From Nemertoderma westbladi (lineage: Eukaryota > Xenacoelomorpha > Nemertodermatida > Nemertodermatidae), in the NCBI GenBank assembly GCA_032718475.1, contig JAUCBJ010005950.1, positions 1 through 43,124 on the forward strand: a stretch of 43,124 bases of DNA. Reading direction: 5' to 3'. The notes below the pieces were generated by a model, which worked only from the letters and a program-made list of their open reading frames with translations, was not told the DNA's origin and did no database searches. Made by a program: the position numbers and the translations under genes. Shown in pieces: positions 1-10,378 of this stretch (the stretch's first letter is position 1; every line of letters begins with the position of its first letter).

Positions 1-470
1 GGGGGGGGGGGGGGGGGGTGAGCCTCCGGCCCGGCCGCAATATACAATAGATCCGGAATGTGTCGGACAGGATACATAGGGTGAATGACTAGATTGCATA
101 TTTCAATTACAGTCAGATATTGATTGACCCTTCCTTTTCTTATGTCTAAGTGGGGAAGTAGAGTTTTTATTTTTGTTCTCAATATTTAAGTACAGTAGTT
201 TTTCGCTTGTTCTTTTTTCCTTTTCCTTGTCGTTTAATGAATTAATATTCTGGAAAATTGTAGTGTTGTCCTATACTTAACAAGGTTATAATGTAACTAT
301 GTTCACACAATTTGTCCTGTAATTTATAGTGTCGTCATTCTAATTCATAGCGAAATGGATGCCCCCCCCCCCCCAAAAAAAAATAAATTAATTAATTTCT
401 ATAAATCGTAATTACTGTAGTAGTTCCAACCAAGATATGCTACTGTAAGGGTGCGTGCGTATACGTAAGG
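1..470. other. Non-coding, AT-rich; G18 and C13 runs
   Basis: No gene is seen. The window opens inside a run of 18 G (1-18) and holds a run of 13 C at 362-374 followed directly by an A-rich stretch. The short reading frames here have no recognisable protein content. Confidence 0.7.
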
Positions 471-476
471 GGGCAT

Positions 477-762
477 TTGTAAAACGAGGATACCAGCAAA
501 ATCCGCGGATCCTGTTGCGGATAACCATAGAAGCAATGACGGATCCCAGTAGGATCCGCGGATCCTAGAAACCACGGATCCGCGGATCCAATAATAGTCT
601 ATGGTATCCGCATTATACAAATTTGTAAAACGCGGATCCCATAGAAAACCATTAAGGCAGCGGATCCCATAGACACCATTGAATAACCTTTACATGTCTC
701 TTATGGTGTCCGCTGTTTACAAATCTGTAAAGAGCGGATCCCGTTCAAACAATGCAATTGCT
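477..762 (+). repeat. Left inverted arm with nested palindromes
   Basis: The arm is built from short self-complementary motifs: GGATCCGCGGATCC (near 551-564 and 576-589, with a related ATCCGCGGAT near 510) and TTTACAAATTTGTAAA-like blocks, interspersed with GCGGATCCC and CCATAG. It pairs with 3537-3816 along almost its whole length. Confidence 0.85.
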
Positions 763-852
763 TGATTCTGTATGTAGGGCAATTGTAGGCCTACATACTC
801 ATACAGACATACCTTCATACCAGCATGTCAATGTAAATAACTTAATGAGGAT

Positions 853-2350
853 GTGCGCCCTAATATCACCCCAGCACAGCAGTTGGATCTCAAACAACTC
901 CGAAATAACAAGAATTTAGCATTCCGTAAAGGTGACAAAACTGGTAATATTATTTTATTGGATAAATCTGCTAAGGAATATGAGATCCTTCGAATTTTGG
1001 GTGATAAGAAACATATGAGAAACTACGCAAAGACCCTACTGCACGATTTCGTGTTGAATGCCGATCGTTATTAGATTCCCTTGCTATTGGGAACCAACGG
1101 CTTCGCCATCACCTCTTCCCTAATACCTTCACTACCGGCCATATCTTTATAACTCTTAAAGACCATAAACCACGTGACGAATGGGTAACCCACCCTAATG
1201 GTGCCATAATCCCAAAAGGTAGACCTATTATATCTAATACGGACGCATTTTTTAAACCCTTATCCAAAATGATGCACTACTACCTGCACCCTTTAGTTAC
1301 TACTGCCGATAACTATCTAAAAAGCTCTTTGGATCTCAAACAAACCATGCCTACAACAACTAATAATTCCCATTTTACTTTAGTTACTATTGATGTAATA
1401 GACATGTTTACCGCCATCCCTCATGAATTGGGTATTGAGGCTACCATGCATGCACTTTCTGAGGATCCTACGTTACCTGAACGTTCTATTTTTACACCAA
1501 CTCAACTCGCAGCAATTTTACGGTTTCTTTTATACCACAACTTTTTCTGTTACTCAGAATATGTACTACCTGCAAATCGCAGGAGCACCTATGGGCGGTC
1601 ACCACAGTAGTGATTATTCTATTATCAGTTCGTACAAAGTACTCAAGAGGGCGATAACTATTTCGCTACGGACTCCTTCATTCTTTCGTACTCTGGTGGA
1701 TGATAGTTTCGCAATTTACGATGAGCGACTAACTGATGAGCATTTCGAGTTCATGAAGACCGCATTCAACTCAGCTTGTAGGAATTTATATAATAGTGAA
1801 TAGTGATGCCATCCAATTTAAAATGGAGTACTCCCATGCTAGTGTCGACTACCTCGATCTAACGATTGCTGCTAATGCCTACACCCTTAGAACTCGTTTA
1901 TTTAGAAAACCAATGGCTAATAAACTACCTATTATGTACTCTAGTTTCCACCATAAACCTACGTTACGGGCAGTGGTGAAATCTGAAATTTTGCGTATTC
2001 GCCGTTTAACTGACTCAAACCATTTGTTCACATGTTATAAACACCAGTACCTCGAGTTGTGTGAGAACCGAGGCTATCCGCTGGATTTCCTCCTCTCCCT
2101 CCATGCATCAAACCCAACACCTCTTGGTCCAGTGCCGATCACGCAGCAGCCGTCTTTACCAACAGAGGGGGATGGTCCATCAGCACCCCAAAATTTGAAT
2201 AAGACTACATCGAATGGGCCAAAATACACCTCTATATATCTCCCTACGACCCCACAGTTCCTGCCTGTCCTAGCGCCCGTTATCCGCAAATATAATGCTG
2301 ACTTGCGTTCGCTAGGTATTAGTGTCCTAAAATTAAAGTGTCGAAATTAA
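853..2350 (+). pseudogene. Penelope-like reverse transcriptase, broken
   Basis: This encodes a retroelement reverse transcriptase, which would copy element RNA into DNA. The coding signal is split over at least four pieces: 853-1074 (ends in a stop), about 1086-1590, about 1560-1803 and 1796-2350. Visible motifs are TLKDHKP near 1152-1172, motif A TIDVIDMFTAIP near 1384-1419, motif B GAPMGG near 1580-1600, and motif C LVDDSF at 1693-1710 with the catalytic Asp pair. They are followed by the LRTRLFRKP block and the IRRLTDS/RGYP thumb region typical of Penelope-like enzymes. The stop and frame changes make it non-functional as read. No GIY-YIG endonuclease is seen after the thumb; the last piece ends at 2350. 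It could be an endonuclease-lacking type or a truncated copy. Confidence 0.75.
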
Positions 2351-3536
2351 GTATAATTCATCCCTCTCCAGGGGAAATCGACGCTAATCACACCTGATTA
2401 CTCTCAAAAATAAAACTATCCTGTTCTATTGACTTTAGTTTATTGTTTTGGTTAGAATAACGTACTATTGTAACCTGCTCCCTTCCTTTAATTGATATTT
2501 AACATTGAGACAGACATTAAGCTCGCCGAGATGGGATTTGAGGCAACCCCCCCCCCCCCCCCCCCTAATTTCAAATTTACCCTAATATTTTATTTTTGAT
2601 AGCGTGCAACGCAATGAAATTCTTTGACTAGATGCTTTTTTATTATAAAGTTATATCCGGTTCACCCCTATTCGCCATATAGTATGTTATACATAGTTAT
2701 AAGAACCCTATGAGATTAGAGACATTCTGAAAAAGCCGCGAAGGATTACAGAGTCAGGCTATCACAATCGTATGAAGTAGATTATCACAACAATGCAAGT
2801 AAATAAATAGTTATTTCATTATTGTCATTCGTTATTTCTATGTTTGATTAGACATCGATATGTTTTGTTTCGACAAATATATTGATATACAAAATAAACT
2901 AAAATATCACTGTATTTTTTTTATATAAATCACGAATATAAACGAGACCAAACAGTAAATTACAATAATAATATAATATATAACATCTTGTGTACTGTAC
3001 ATCATGCCCTGGAATACAGTCTCATAATTAATTAACTACTAAAGTCTTACATAATACAAATCTTAATGAGATCGCTTTGGACGACCATATCCAGCTATTT
3101 CTCATCACATTCAGCATATTTGGAATCCTTGTTAATTAAGTCTACCACCTATTTCACAGTAACCAACGGTTGCTATAAGGTTGAGGAAAAAGGACTGGTG
3201 CAATATCGACGTACAGTAGTACTGGTACCTACAGCAAGGAGCCAATAATAAAGCCAAAAAAAATATAAAAGCCAAACGCCAGTAAATCATACTGTAACCG
3301 GTAGGCCTACCCCACGGGCTATTACCTCTCCGACAGACAGCGTAACAGCAACAGCCCCTATACTGCAGTACTGCTATACAGCTATAGGCCTATAGCAGCT
3401 GTACTGCAGCAGACTGTCAGACCTTTGCACTTTGCGGGCTTACTGCATAGCTACGGCTTGCTCGCTTATTATTATTATTATATGCTTAACTGTTAACTAA
3501 CTACATAATTAAGGCCTAACTACTGTACCGGTATTT
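2351..3536. other. Non-coding interior of the inverted-repeat element
   Basis: AT-rich with no convincing reading frame. It contains a C19 run at 2547-2565, one copy of the dispersed TTTATTGTTTTGGTTAG module at 2439-2487, and a short ATT repeat near 3465-3482. Confidence 0.6.
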
Positions 3537-3816
3537 GCATTGAATGAACGGGATCCGCTCTTTACAAATTTGTAAACAGCGGACACACCATAAGAGACAT
3601 GTAAAGGATATTCAATGATGTCTATGGGATCCGCTGCCTTAATGGTTTGCTATGGGATCCGCGTTTTACAAATTTGTATAATGCGGATACCATAGACTAT
3701 TATTGGATCCGCGGATCCGTGGTTTCTAGGATCCGCGGATCCTACTGGGATCCGTCATTGCTTCTATGGTATCCGCAACAGGATCCGCGGATTTTGCTGG
3801 GATCCTCGTTTTACAA
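3537..3816 (-). repeat. Right inverted arm with nested palindromes
   Basis: Reverse complement of 477-762 with a few substitutions and small indels. The same GGATCCGCGGATCC and TTTACAAATTTGTAAA palindromes occur in mirrored order. Confidence 0.85.
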
Positions 3817-3969
3817 GGGTACTACGTAAGGAGACTTCTTGATTAACTTTCGATAAGGCGTTTAACCGGTCCTACTAATTACCCCAACCTACCACAATCT
3901 ACCCCAACCTACCACAATCTACCCCAACCTACCACAATCTACCGCAATCTACCCCAACAATTCGATAGA

Positions 3970-5455
3970 GGCATCTAATTACCACAATATTATTTTACAA
4001 TGGCGTCTAATTACCACAATATACAGAACGCAAGTGTCTATTTACCACAAGACTACACTGCATCTAATTACCACAATATTATTTTACAATGGCGTCTAAT
4101 GTCTAATTACCACAATATACAGAACTCAAGTGTCTATTTACCACAAGACTAAACTGCATCTAATTACCACACAGCCACAATATTATTTTACAATGGCGTC
4201 TAATTACCACAATATACAGAACTCAAGTGTCTATTTACCACAAGACTACACTACACTGCAACTAATTACCACAATATTATTTTACAATGGCGTCTAATTA
4301 CCACAATATACAGAACTCAAGTGTCTATTTACCACAAGACTACACTGCATCTAATTACCACAATATTATTTTACAATGGTGTCTAATTACCACAATATAC
4401 AGAACGCAAGTGTCTATTTACCACAAGACTACACTGCATCTAATTACCACAATATTATTTTACATTGGCATCTAATTACCACAATATACAGAACGCAAGT
4501 GTCTATTTACCACAAGACTACACTGCATCTAATTACCACAATATTATTTTACATTGGCATCTAATTACCACAATATACAGAACGCAAGTGTCTATTTACC
4601 ACAAGACTACACTGCATCTAATTACCACAATATTATTTTACAATGGCGTCTAATGTCTAATTACCACAATATACAGAACTCAAGTGTCTATTTACCACAA
4701 GACTACACTGCATCTAATTACCACAATATTATTTTACATTGGCATCTAATTACCACAATATACAGAACTCAAGTGTCTACTTACCACAAGACTACACTGC
4801 ATCTAATTACCACAATATTATTTTACATTATTAGCATCTAATTACCACAATATACAGAACGCAAGTGTCTATTTACCACAAGACTACACTGCATCTAATT
4901 ACCACAATATTATTTTACAATGGCGTCTAATTACCACAATATACAGAACGCAAGTGTCTATTTACCACAAGACTACACTGCATCTAATTACCACAATATT
5001 ATTTTACATTGGCATCTAATTACCACAATATACAGAACGCAAGTGTCTATTTACCACAAGACTACACTGCATCTAATTACCACAATATTATTTTACAATG
5101 GCGTCTAATTACCACAATATACAGAACGCAAGTGTCTATTTACCACAAGACTACACTGCATCTAATTACCACAATATTATTTTACATTGGCATCTAATTA
5201 CCACAATATACAGAACGCAAGTGTCTATTTACCACAAGACTACACTGCATCTAATTACCACAATATTATTTTACAATGGCGTCTAATTACCACAATATAC
5301 AGAACTCAAGTGTCTATTTACCACAAGACTACACTACACTGCAACTAATTACCACAATATTATTCTACAATGGCATCTAATTACCACAATATACAGTACG
5401 GTAGTTAGTAATACTCAGTGTCTAATTACCACAAGACTTCACTAATGTCTAATTA
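3970..5455 (+). repeat. Left 89-bp tandem array
   Basis: About 16 copies of an 89-bp unit. Each unit holds two TAATTACCACAA motifs and one ATTTACCACAAG motif. Copies differ by few substitutions (for example CAATGGCGTC versus CATTGGCATC, or AACGCAAG versus AACTCAAG) and small insertions. The variants tend to alternate, suggesting expansion in blocks of two. The recurring 62-residue reading frames here are a by-product of the repeat and are not genes. Confidence 0.92.
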
Positions 5456-5934
5456 CCACAATATATATACAATATATATACAATATATATATCGATATCG
5501 ATATATATATCGCTGAGTCGGTGCGACGGGTGCGGGGCCACCTTCGATTTAATGTAATTAATCACGTCCATTCTGTTGAAATTTGTACAGTATGAGGTTC
5601 ACATAATTTTGACTCTTGTCGCTGAAACTCTTCCACGAATAATGATGGATTGAAATAATTCTTCCACATATTTGCTACTGTAAATGTTGCTTATGATATA
5701 AATATCATTCTCCACCACCAATTGTCATCCTACAGTAAACTGTGCCCACATATCCCAGAGCACAACAGAACCCTTGCCCTTGGATTATATTTACAAGCCC
5801 TGCCCAGCTTACTGATCAATGCCCATTCAGAAAATAATCGTACAAATAATCGAGACACATCAATGAATCCGTACTTCGGTTGAGCGTTTAGATTTGTCAT
5901 TCCAATATATTTGTCAAACCTAAAAAATAATACT
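5456..5934. other. Loop region of the foldback element
   Basis: Starts with an AT/ATCG microsatellite (about 5458-5510) and is then single-copy, AT-rich DNA. No reading frame of interest. Confidence 0.6.
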
Positions 5935-6960
5935 GTTGGGATTAGACACTTGCGTTCTGTATATATTGTGGTAATTAGACATTAGTGAAGTCTTGCGGTA
6001 ATTAGACACTGAGTATTAATAACTACTACCGTACTGTATATTGTGGTAATTAGACACTTGCGTTCTGTATATTGTGGTAATTAGATGCAGTGTAGTCTTG
6101 TGGTAAATAGACACTTGAGTTCTGTATATTGTGGTAATTAGATGTCATTGTTAAATAATATTGTGGTAATTAGATGCAGTGTAGTCTTGTGGTAAATAGA
6201 CACTTGAGTTCTGTATATTGTGGTAATTAGATGTCATTGTAAAATAATATTGTGGTAATTAGATGCAGTGTAGTCTTGTGGTAAATAGACACTTGCGTTC
6301 TATATATTGTGGTAATTAGATGCCAATGTAAAATAAAAAATAATATTGTGGTAATTAGATGCCATTGTAAAATAATATTGTGGTAATTAGATGCAGTGTA
6401 GTCTTGTGGTAAATAGACACTTGCGTTCTATATATTGTGGTAATTAGATGCCAATGTAAAATAATATTGTGGTAATTAGATGCAGTGTAGTCTTGTGGCA
6501 GTGTGGTAAATAGACACTTGAGTTCTGTATATTGTGGTAATTAGATGCCATTGTAAAATAATATTGTGGTAATTAGATGCAGTGTAGTCTTGTGGTAAAT
6601 AGACACTTGCGTTCTATATATTGTGTTAATTAGATGCCAAATGTAAAATAATATTGTGGTAATTAGATGCAGTGTAGTCTTGTGGTAAATAGACACTTGA
6701 GTTCTGTATATTGTGGTAATTAGATGCCAATGTAAAATAATATTGTGGTAATTAGTTGCAGTGTAGTGTAGTCTTGTGGTAAATAGACACTTGAGTTCTG
6801 TATATTGTGGTAATTAGATACCAATGTAAAATAATATTGTGGTAATTAGATGCCTCTATCGAATTGTTGGGGTAGATTGCGGTAGATTGTGGTAGGTTGG
6901 GGTAGATTGTGGTAGGTTGGGGTAGATTGTGGTAGGTTGGGGTAGGTTGGGGTAATTAGT
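5935..6960 (-). repeat. Right tandem array, inverted relative to the left
   Basis: About ten reverse-complement copies of the same 89-bp unit, ending in the mirrored GGGGTAGATTGTGGTAGGTT short repeat (about 6868-6955). It carries its own small insertions (near 6333, 6495 and 6762), so the two arms have changed copy number independently. Confidence 0.9.
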
Positions 6961-6997
6961 AGGACCCCGTTTAACAGTTTGTCCCGCTTCCAACTGC

Positions 6998-8541
6998 CAG
7001 TTAGGGTAGGTTTCTTAAATAGGAAGTTTTTTTTTTCCTATATAGGAAAAAGTGCTTCCTATATAGGACATTTTTGCCATTTTTCTGAACATTTTCTTCA
7101 TTATCTTTTGAAATAAATTTTAGCGGCATATTTGAATTCCTGGCTCTATCCTGTTTCCAGGTTGGAATTTATGTAGAGTTTGCTCAACATGTGTGGCGCG
7201 GATTAAGGATCCTGGCGCGTAGTGACAGGGGCGTGTGGCGCGGATTAAGGATCCTGGCGCGTAGTGATATGGGCGTGTGGCGCGCATTGAGGATCCTGGC
7301 CTTCCTGGCGCGAATATGGATGTAGCGATGTAGGGTTAGGTTAGGACTTAGGACAGTAGGAGGTAGCGTAGCAGTGCACTAGCAACACATCCCACTCTAC
7401 AGCTCTATTTGAAATTATTCCATAGGTTTAAAAAGATTGAAAAATGTCCGCTCGCTTCGCTCGCGTTTATACTGCAAGTCTACTCTTAGTACTGTCTGGC
7501 TGTGGACAAATGGAAATGGACAGATTGAGCATGACCATTAAAAACATGACTTATTGTTTCAAAAGTTTTTCAATTGTCAGATTCTTCAAACCAATAAAAC
7601 CATGACAGCCTGCATGATTCAGCAGAATTTCCGTGCTCGCTACGCTCGCGCCAGCTCGCAATTTAATGACATCTGCATTTCTGTATTTGAAAACAGTCGG
7701 TTTGCCAACTTTAGGCCTAAATGTTAAATTTAAATGTTAAAATTTTCGTGCTCGCTACCTGGCTACGCTCGCATCTTGATCACATCTGCATTTAAAAATA
7801 GCCTAGTCAGTTGACGTTGACCTACTACTACAGTCAGACAGTACTACTACTACAACTACAGCACTATCTGACTATTGCTGTCGGACAGTCCAGACTGCAT
7901 TTATGTTAACATAATTGGAAAATTTCCGTGCTCGCTACGCTCGCATTTTAATGTTAACATACTGTAGGACTGTAGCGTACGGCTACAAAATTATAAACTG
8001 ATAAATTATTACAATTAAGCAATTACTGCAAAATTTCATAGTCAATTGTTGGCTTGGCGCGCATTAGATATCATGGCTGGCGCGATTTTCGTTTAACCAG
8101 AACGCGTGTGGCGCGCTTTTTGTCAGTATTCCATATAGGTCCTGTTTGGGGGCCTCCAGTCTGTGATTGTTGACAATCAGATCTGTTGTGCATTGTCACA
8201 TCTATACATCCTGACTGTTGATTCTCAATTAAATTTGGTTTTAAATTTGGTTTTCTATTCTACAACATTCCTCACGTTTATTGTTTTGGTTCCTTTCAAC
8301 TCGCCTCTGTAACCTGCTCCTTTACTAACCTGCCTGGTTTTGGAGGCCCCAAACAGGATAATCCCGAATTCCTGGTTATTGCAAGTTAATCTTTACTACA
8401 TTTGTTGTGAAAACTAGAAAAAAACTATCTGTGCGTTCGCTTTCTATAGCCATTTTAAAAACGTTACTTTTTCCGAGAATTTCTTATATAGGAAATATTT
8501 TTTGGACTTCCTACAGTATTTAGGAGTTTAACTTATTTCTT
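6998..8541. mobile_element. Non-autonomous element, 1.5-kb copy
   Basis: Both ends match those of 16359-16653 in reverse orientation: one end runs CAGTTAGGGTAGGTTT then TAAATAGGAAG, the other runs CTCGGAAA/TATATAGGAA through TTTAGGAG to AACTTATTTCTT. Short inverted TAAATAGGAAG and CCTATATAGG motifs sit inside each end. The interior has no coding frame. It holds a tandem GTGGCGCGGATTAAGGATCC repeat (about 7192-7300), four GCTCGCTACGCTCGC-type motifs (7450, 7632, 7748, 7928) and one TTTATTGTTTTGGTT module at 8277-8335. Confidence 0.7.
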
Positions 8542-9480
8542 AATTAAAATATTTTATGTCTTGATTTTTCTTAATTAATAAAAATTATGACTTGCCAGTT
8601 CAATTTAAGGCGATGTTATTAATGTAGAGTGCGATTAATTACTGTAAACTTCGGAGCGCGAACTTTGTTCCTAAAATGTCTGAATGTGAAAATGCGAATT
8701 CACATCGAACTTTGTTCCTATTTTTGCGAATTTCGTTCCTATTTGAGTGAATTTTGTTCCTATGAAATTTAATTAGTCTGTCTGTCTCGCAAATCTATTG
8801 CGAATTTTGTTCCACTCACAATTACAGTACTGCAGTAGCTATACTTACGGTAGATGAAAAACAACAGGCATTCTGAAATTAACTTTCCCACGATTTAACA
8901 CAATAGTATTAGATTGAAAATGAAACTTTTACTTACTTCGAGAATCATTAACATAAGTTAATTTTGCTTTATAAATTATCTTACCGCCAGTATAGTGGCG
9001 CACATTGAGCGCAAGTGAAATAATTTATAGTTTATTGTTTTGGTTAGAAAACACCGCCACTGTAACCTGCTCCTTTCCATTAATGTTCTTAATTAAATGA
9101 AGCTAAATGCACAGGGGCAGCTGCCGGGGGCCCGTAAGTCGGAAGAGGCCCGCAAGTTGGGAGAAATTTACCGAACATTATCTCACCGATAAAACAACCT
9201 CATTTATTTATTAATTTCTGACTGTTCAATAAATATTTATATTCCAGTGGTGGAGGTGAATGTGCTGAGCGATGTGCCAATTTTAACAATGATAGTGCAT
9301 TGGATTGGTACGTTAATTATGAGTGTAGGCCTATTAAGCAGTTAAATGCTCATAATAGTATCGTATAATTATTGTTGATAATATTTTAATTATTTTAATC
9401 ACTGCGCTGAATCTTACGGAAGTAAATTTTATTTTGTTCCTTTCTAATTCTAATTATTAATTATTGTAAAAATAATATTG
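8542..9480. other. Non-coding; degenerate TTTGTTCCTAT repeats
   Basis: No gene seen. Between 8660 and 8815 a TTTGTTCCTAT-like motif preceded by GAA recurs five times. A TTTATTGTTTTGGTTAG module lies at 9030-9078. The last 60 bases are AT-rich and resemble the repeats at 15676-16110. Confidence 0.6.
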
Positions 9481-9676
9481 TGTAGTGATGGCGTCTAGCC
9501 ACGAAATGAAAACTTATCAAAACTCCAGTTCGAGTCTTTGCTGAAGGCATACTGCAGTACAGTCGTACCATTCTGTAGGTCGGCCTAATAACAGAATACT
9601 TTACTCTCTAGGGTTGCTAGGCAACCGTAATAACAAAGTTTTGAGACTGTATAATAATCTATGTGGGGCTGCCACA
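9481..9676 (-). repeat. 3' LTR
   Basis: 196 bp with TG and CA termini, nearly identical to 13636-13831. Unusually short for a gypsy LTR. Confidence 0.92.
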
Positions 9677-9679
9677 TGA

Positions 9680-9694
9680 CCCCCCCCCCCCCCC
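9680..9694 (-). other. Polypurine tract
   Basis: A run of 15 C on the plus strand, hence 15 G in the element's sense strand, three bases before the 3' LTR. This is where plus-strand DNA synthesis would be primed. Confidence 0.7.
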
Positions 9695-9708
9695 AGTCTC
9701 GAAACGTA

Positions 9709-10378
9709 TTACAGATAATCAGGTGGACGGACCGTCCGGCCCGATCGAGTTTGTACGGGCGGTTGGGCTGGGGTTGGTGGTTTTTGCGTTAGTACCGGCG
9801 GTGTAGGAGGTACCGGAGGTGCATTCGGGGGTCGACCTCGGCGCCGCGGTTGGCCGAGAACGACCGGCTCGGTAAAATCGAGATGGGCCGGTTTGAGTCG
9901 GTCGACTGAAATCGTTTCAGTTCGACCGCCCATCTCGATCTTAAATGTTTTGGGTAAGGCCCCTCGTAGGGGCGTTCGAATGGCGTCCGGTGGGCGTCGC
10001 GCCGGACGAAAACGTAGGTAGCGTCATGGAGGTCCGGTGGAACCGACGACGGAGTCAGTCCGTGGCGTGACGTCGGTACCGGAGCGAACCGTCCGACCGT
10101 ATCCCGGAGTTGAGGGAGGACCGTGGACGGCGAGTGCTGGGCGCCCGTAGCCGGCGGAAGGAACTCGCCCGGGACGGTGAGGGGGGCACCGTATACCAGC
10201 TCGGCGGAGGAGGTCCCCAAGTCGTCCTTGGGAGCGGTCCGGATTCCGAGGAGAACCCACGGCAACTCGTCGACCCAATCGGGGCCGGTGAGCGAGGCCC
10301 GCATGCCGCAGGGCGGACTTTAGGTGGCGGTGGAAACGTTCCACCAGTCCGTTCGCCTGCGGGTGGTAGGCCGTGGTG
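9709..10378 (-). pseudogene. Integrase C-terminal part, frame-broken
   Basis: Continues the integrase of the preceding pol frame but in shifted frames. The sense frame is lost near 10375, changes again near 10300 and again near 9960. Recognisable pieces are an [12 protein letters not shown] block, a [18 protein letters not shown] block, and a final Arg/Pro-rich tail with RSGRTVRPPDYL just before the stop at 9709. The breaks fall before and after the third catalytic acid, so integrase as read here is inactive. Since the LTRs are almost identical, these are either very young mutations or single-base sequence errors in GC-rich DNA. Confidence 0.8.

Larger units (their letters stand above)
471..3822. 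mobile_element. Long-inverted-repeat element enclosing a Penelope-like RT
   Basis: Two arms of about 285 bp, at 477-762 and 3537-3816, are inverted copies with only scattered differences. The 9-bp sequence TACGTAAGG lies directly outside both (462-470 and 3823-3831) and reads as a target site duplication. The outermost 6 bp next to it match poorly between the ends, so the exact termini are uncertain. Between the arms lie a broken Penelope-like reverse transcriptase (853-2350) and about 1.2 kb of non-coding DNA. Either the arms belong to the retroelement, since Penelope-like elements can carry inverted terminal repeats, or a DNA transposon or foldback element captured it. I cannot decide which from one copy. 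Confidence 0.65.
3867..6967. mobile_element. Foldback element with tandem-repeat arms
   Basis: A 3101-bp element. Its ends are inverted copies beginning GGTCCTACTAATTACCCC (one mismatch at the very first base). An identical 8-bp sequence CGTTTAAC flanks it at 3859-3866 and 6968-6975, a clear target site duplication. Each arm starts with a short TACCCCAACCTACCACAATC-type tandem repeat, then an array of an 89-bp unit. The arms face each other across a loop of about 0.47 kb. No transposase is present, so movement would depend on enzyme supplied elsewhere. The structure matches Foldback-type elements; the 8-bp duplication also fits hAT or Mutator-like families. Confidence 0.85.

Noticed and set aside
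1732-1760. Hammerhead-like CTGATGAG sequence
   Set aside because: It falls inside the RT coding signal (LTDEHFEF) and lacks matching stems and the GAAA side; Penelope-like elements can carry hammerheads, so I looked, but this is not one.
4287-5286. Serial 62-95-residue reading frames in the 89-bp array
   Set aside because: They repeat with the satellite period and change frame with each unit; the protein similarity is only the DNA repeat translated.
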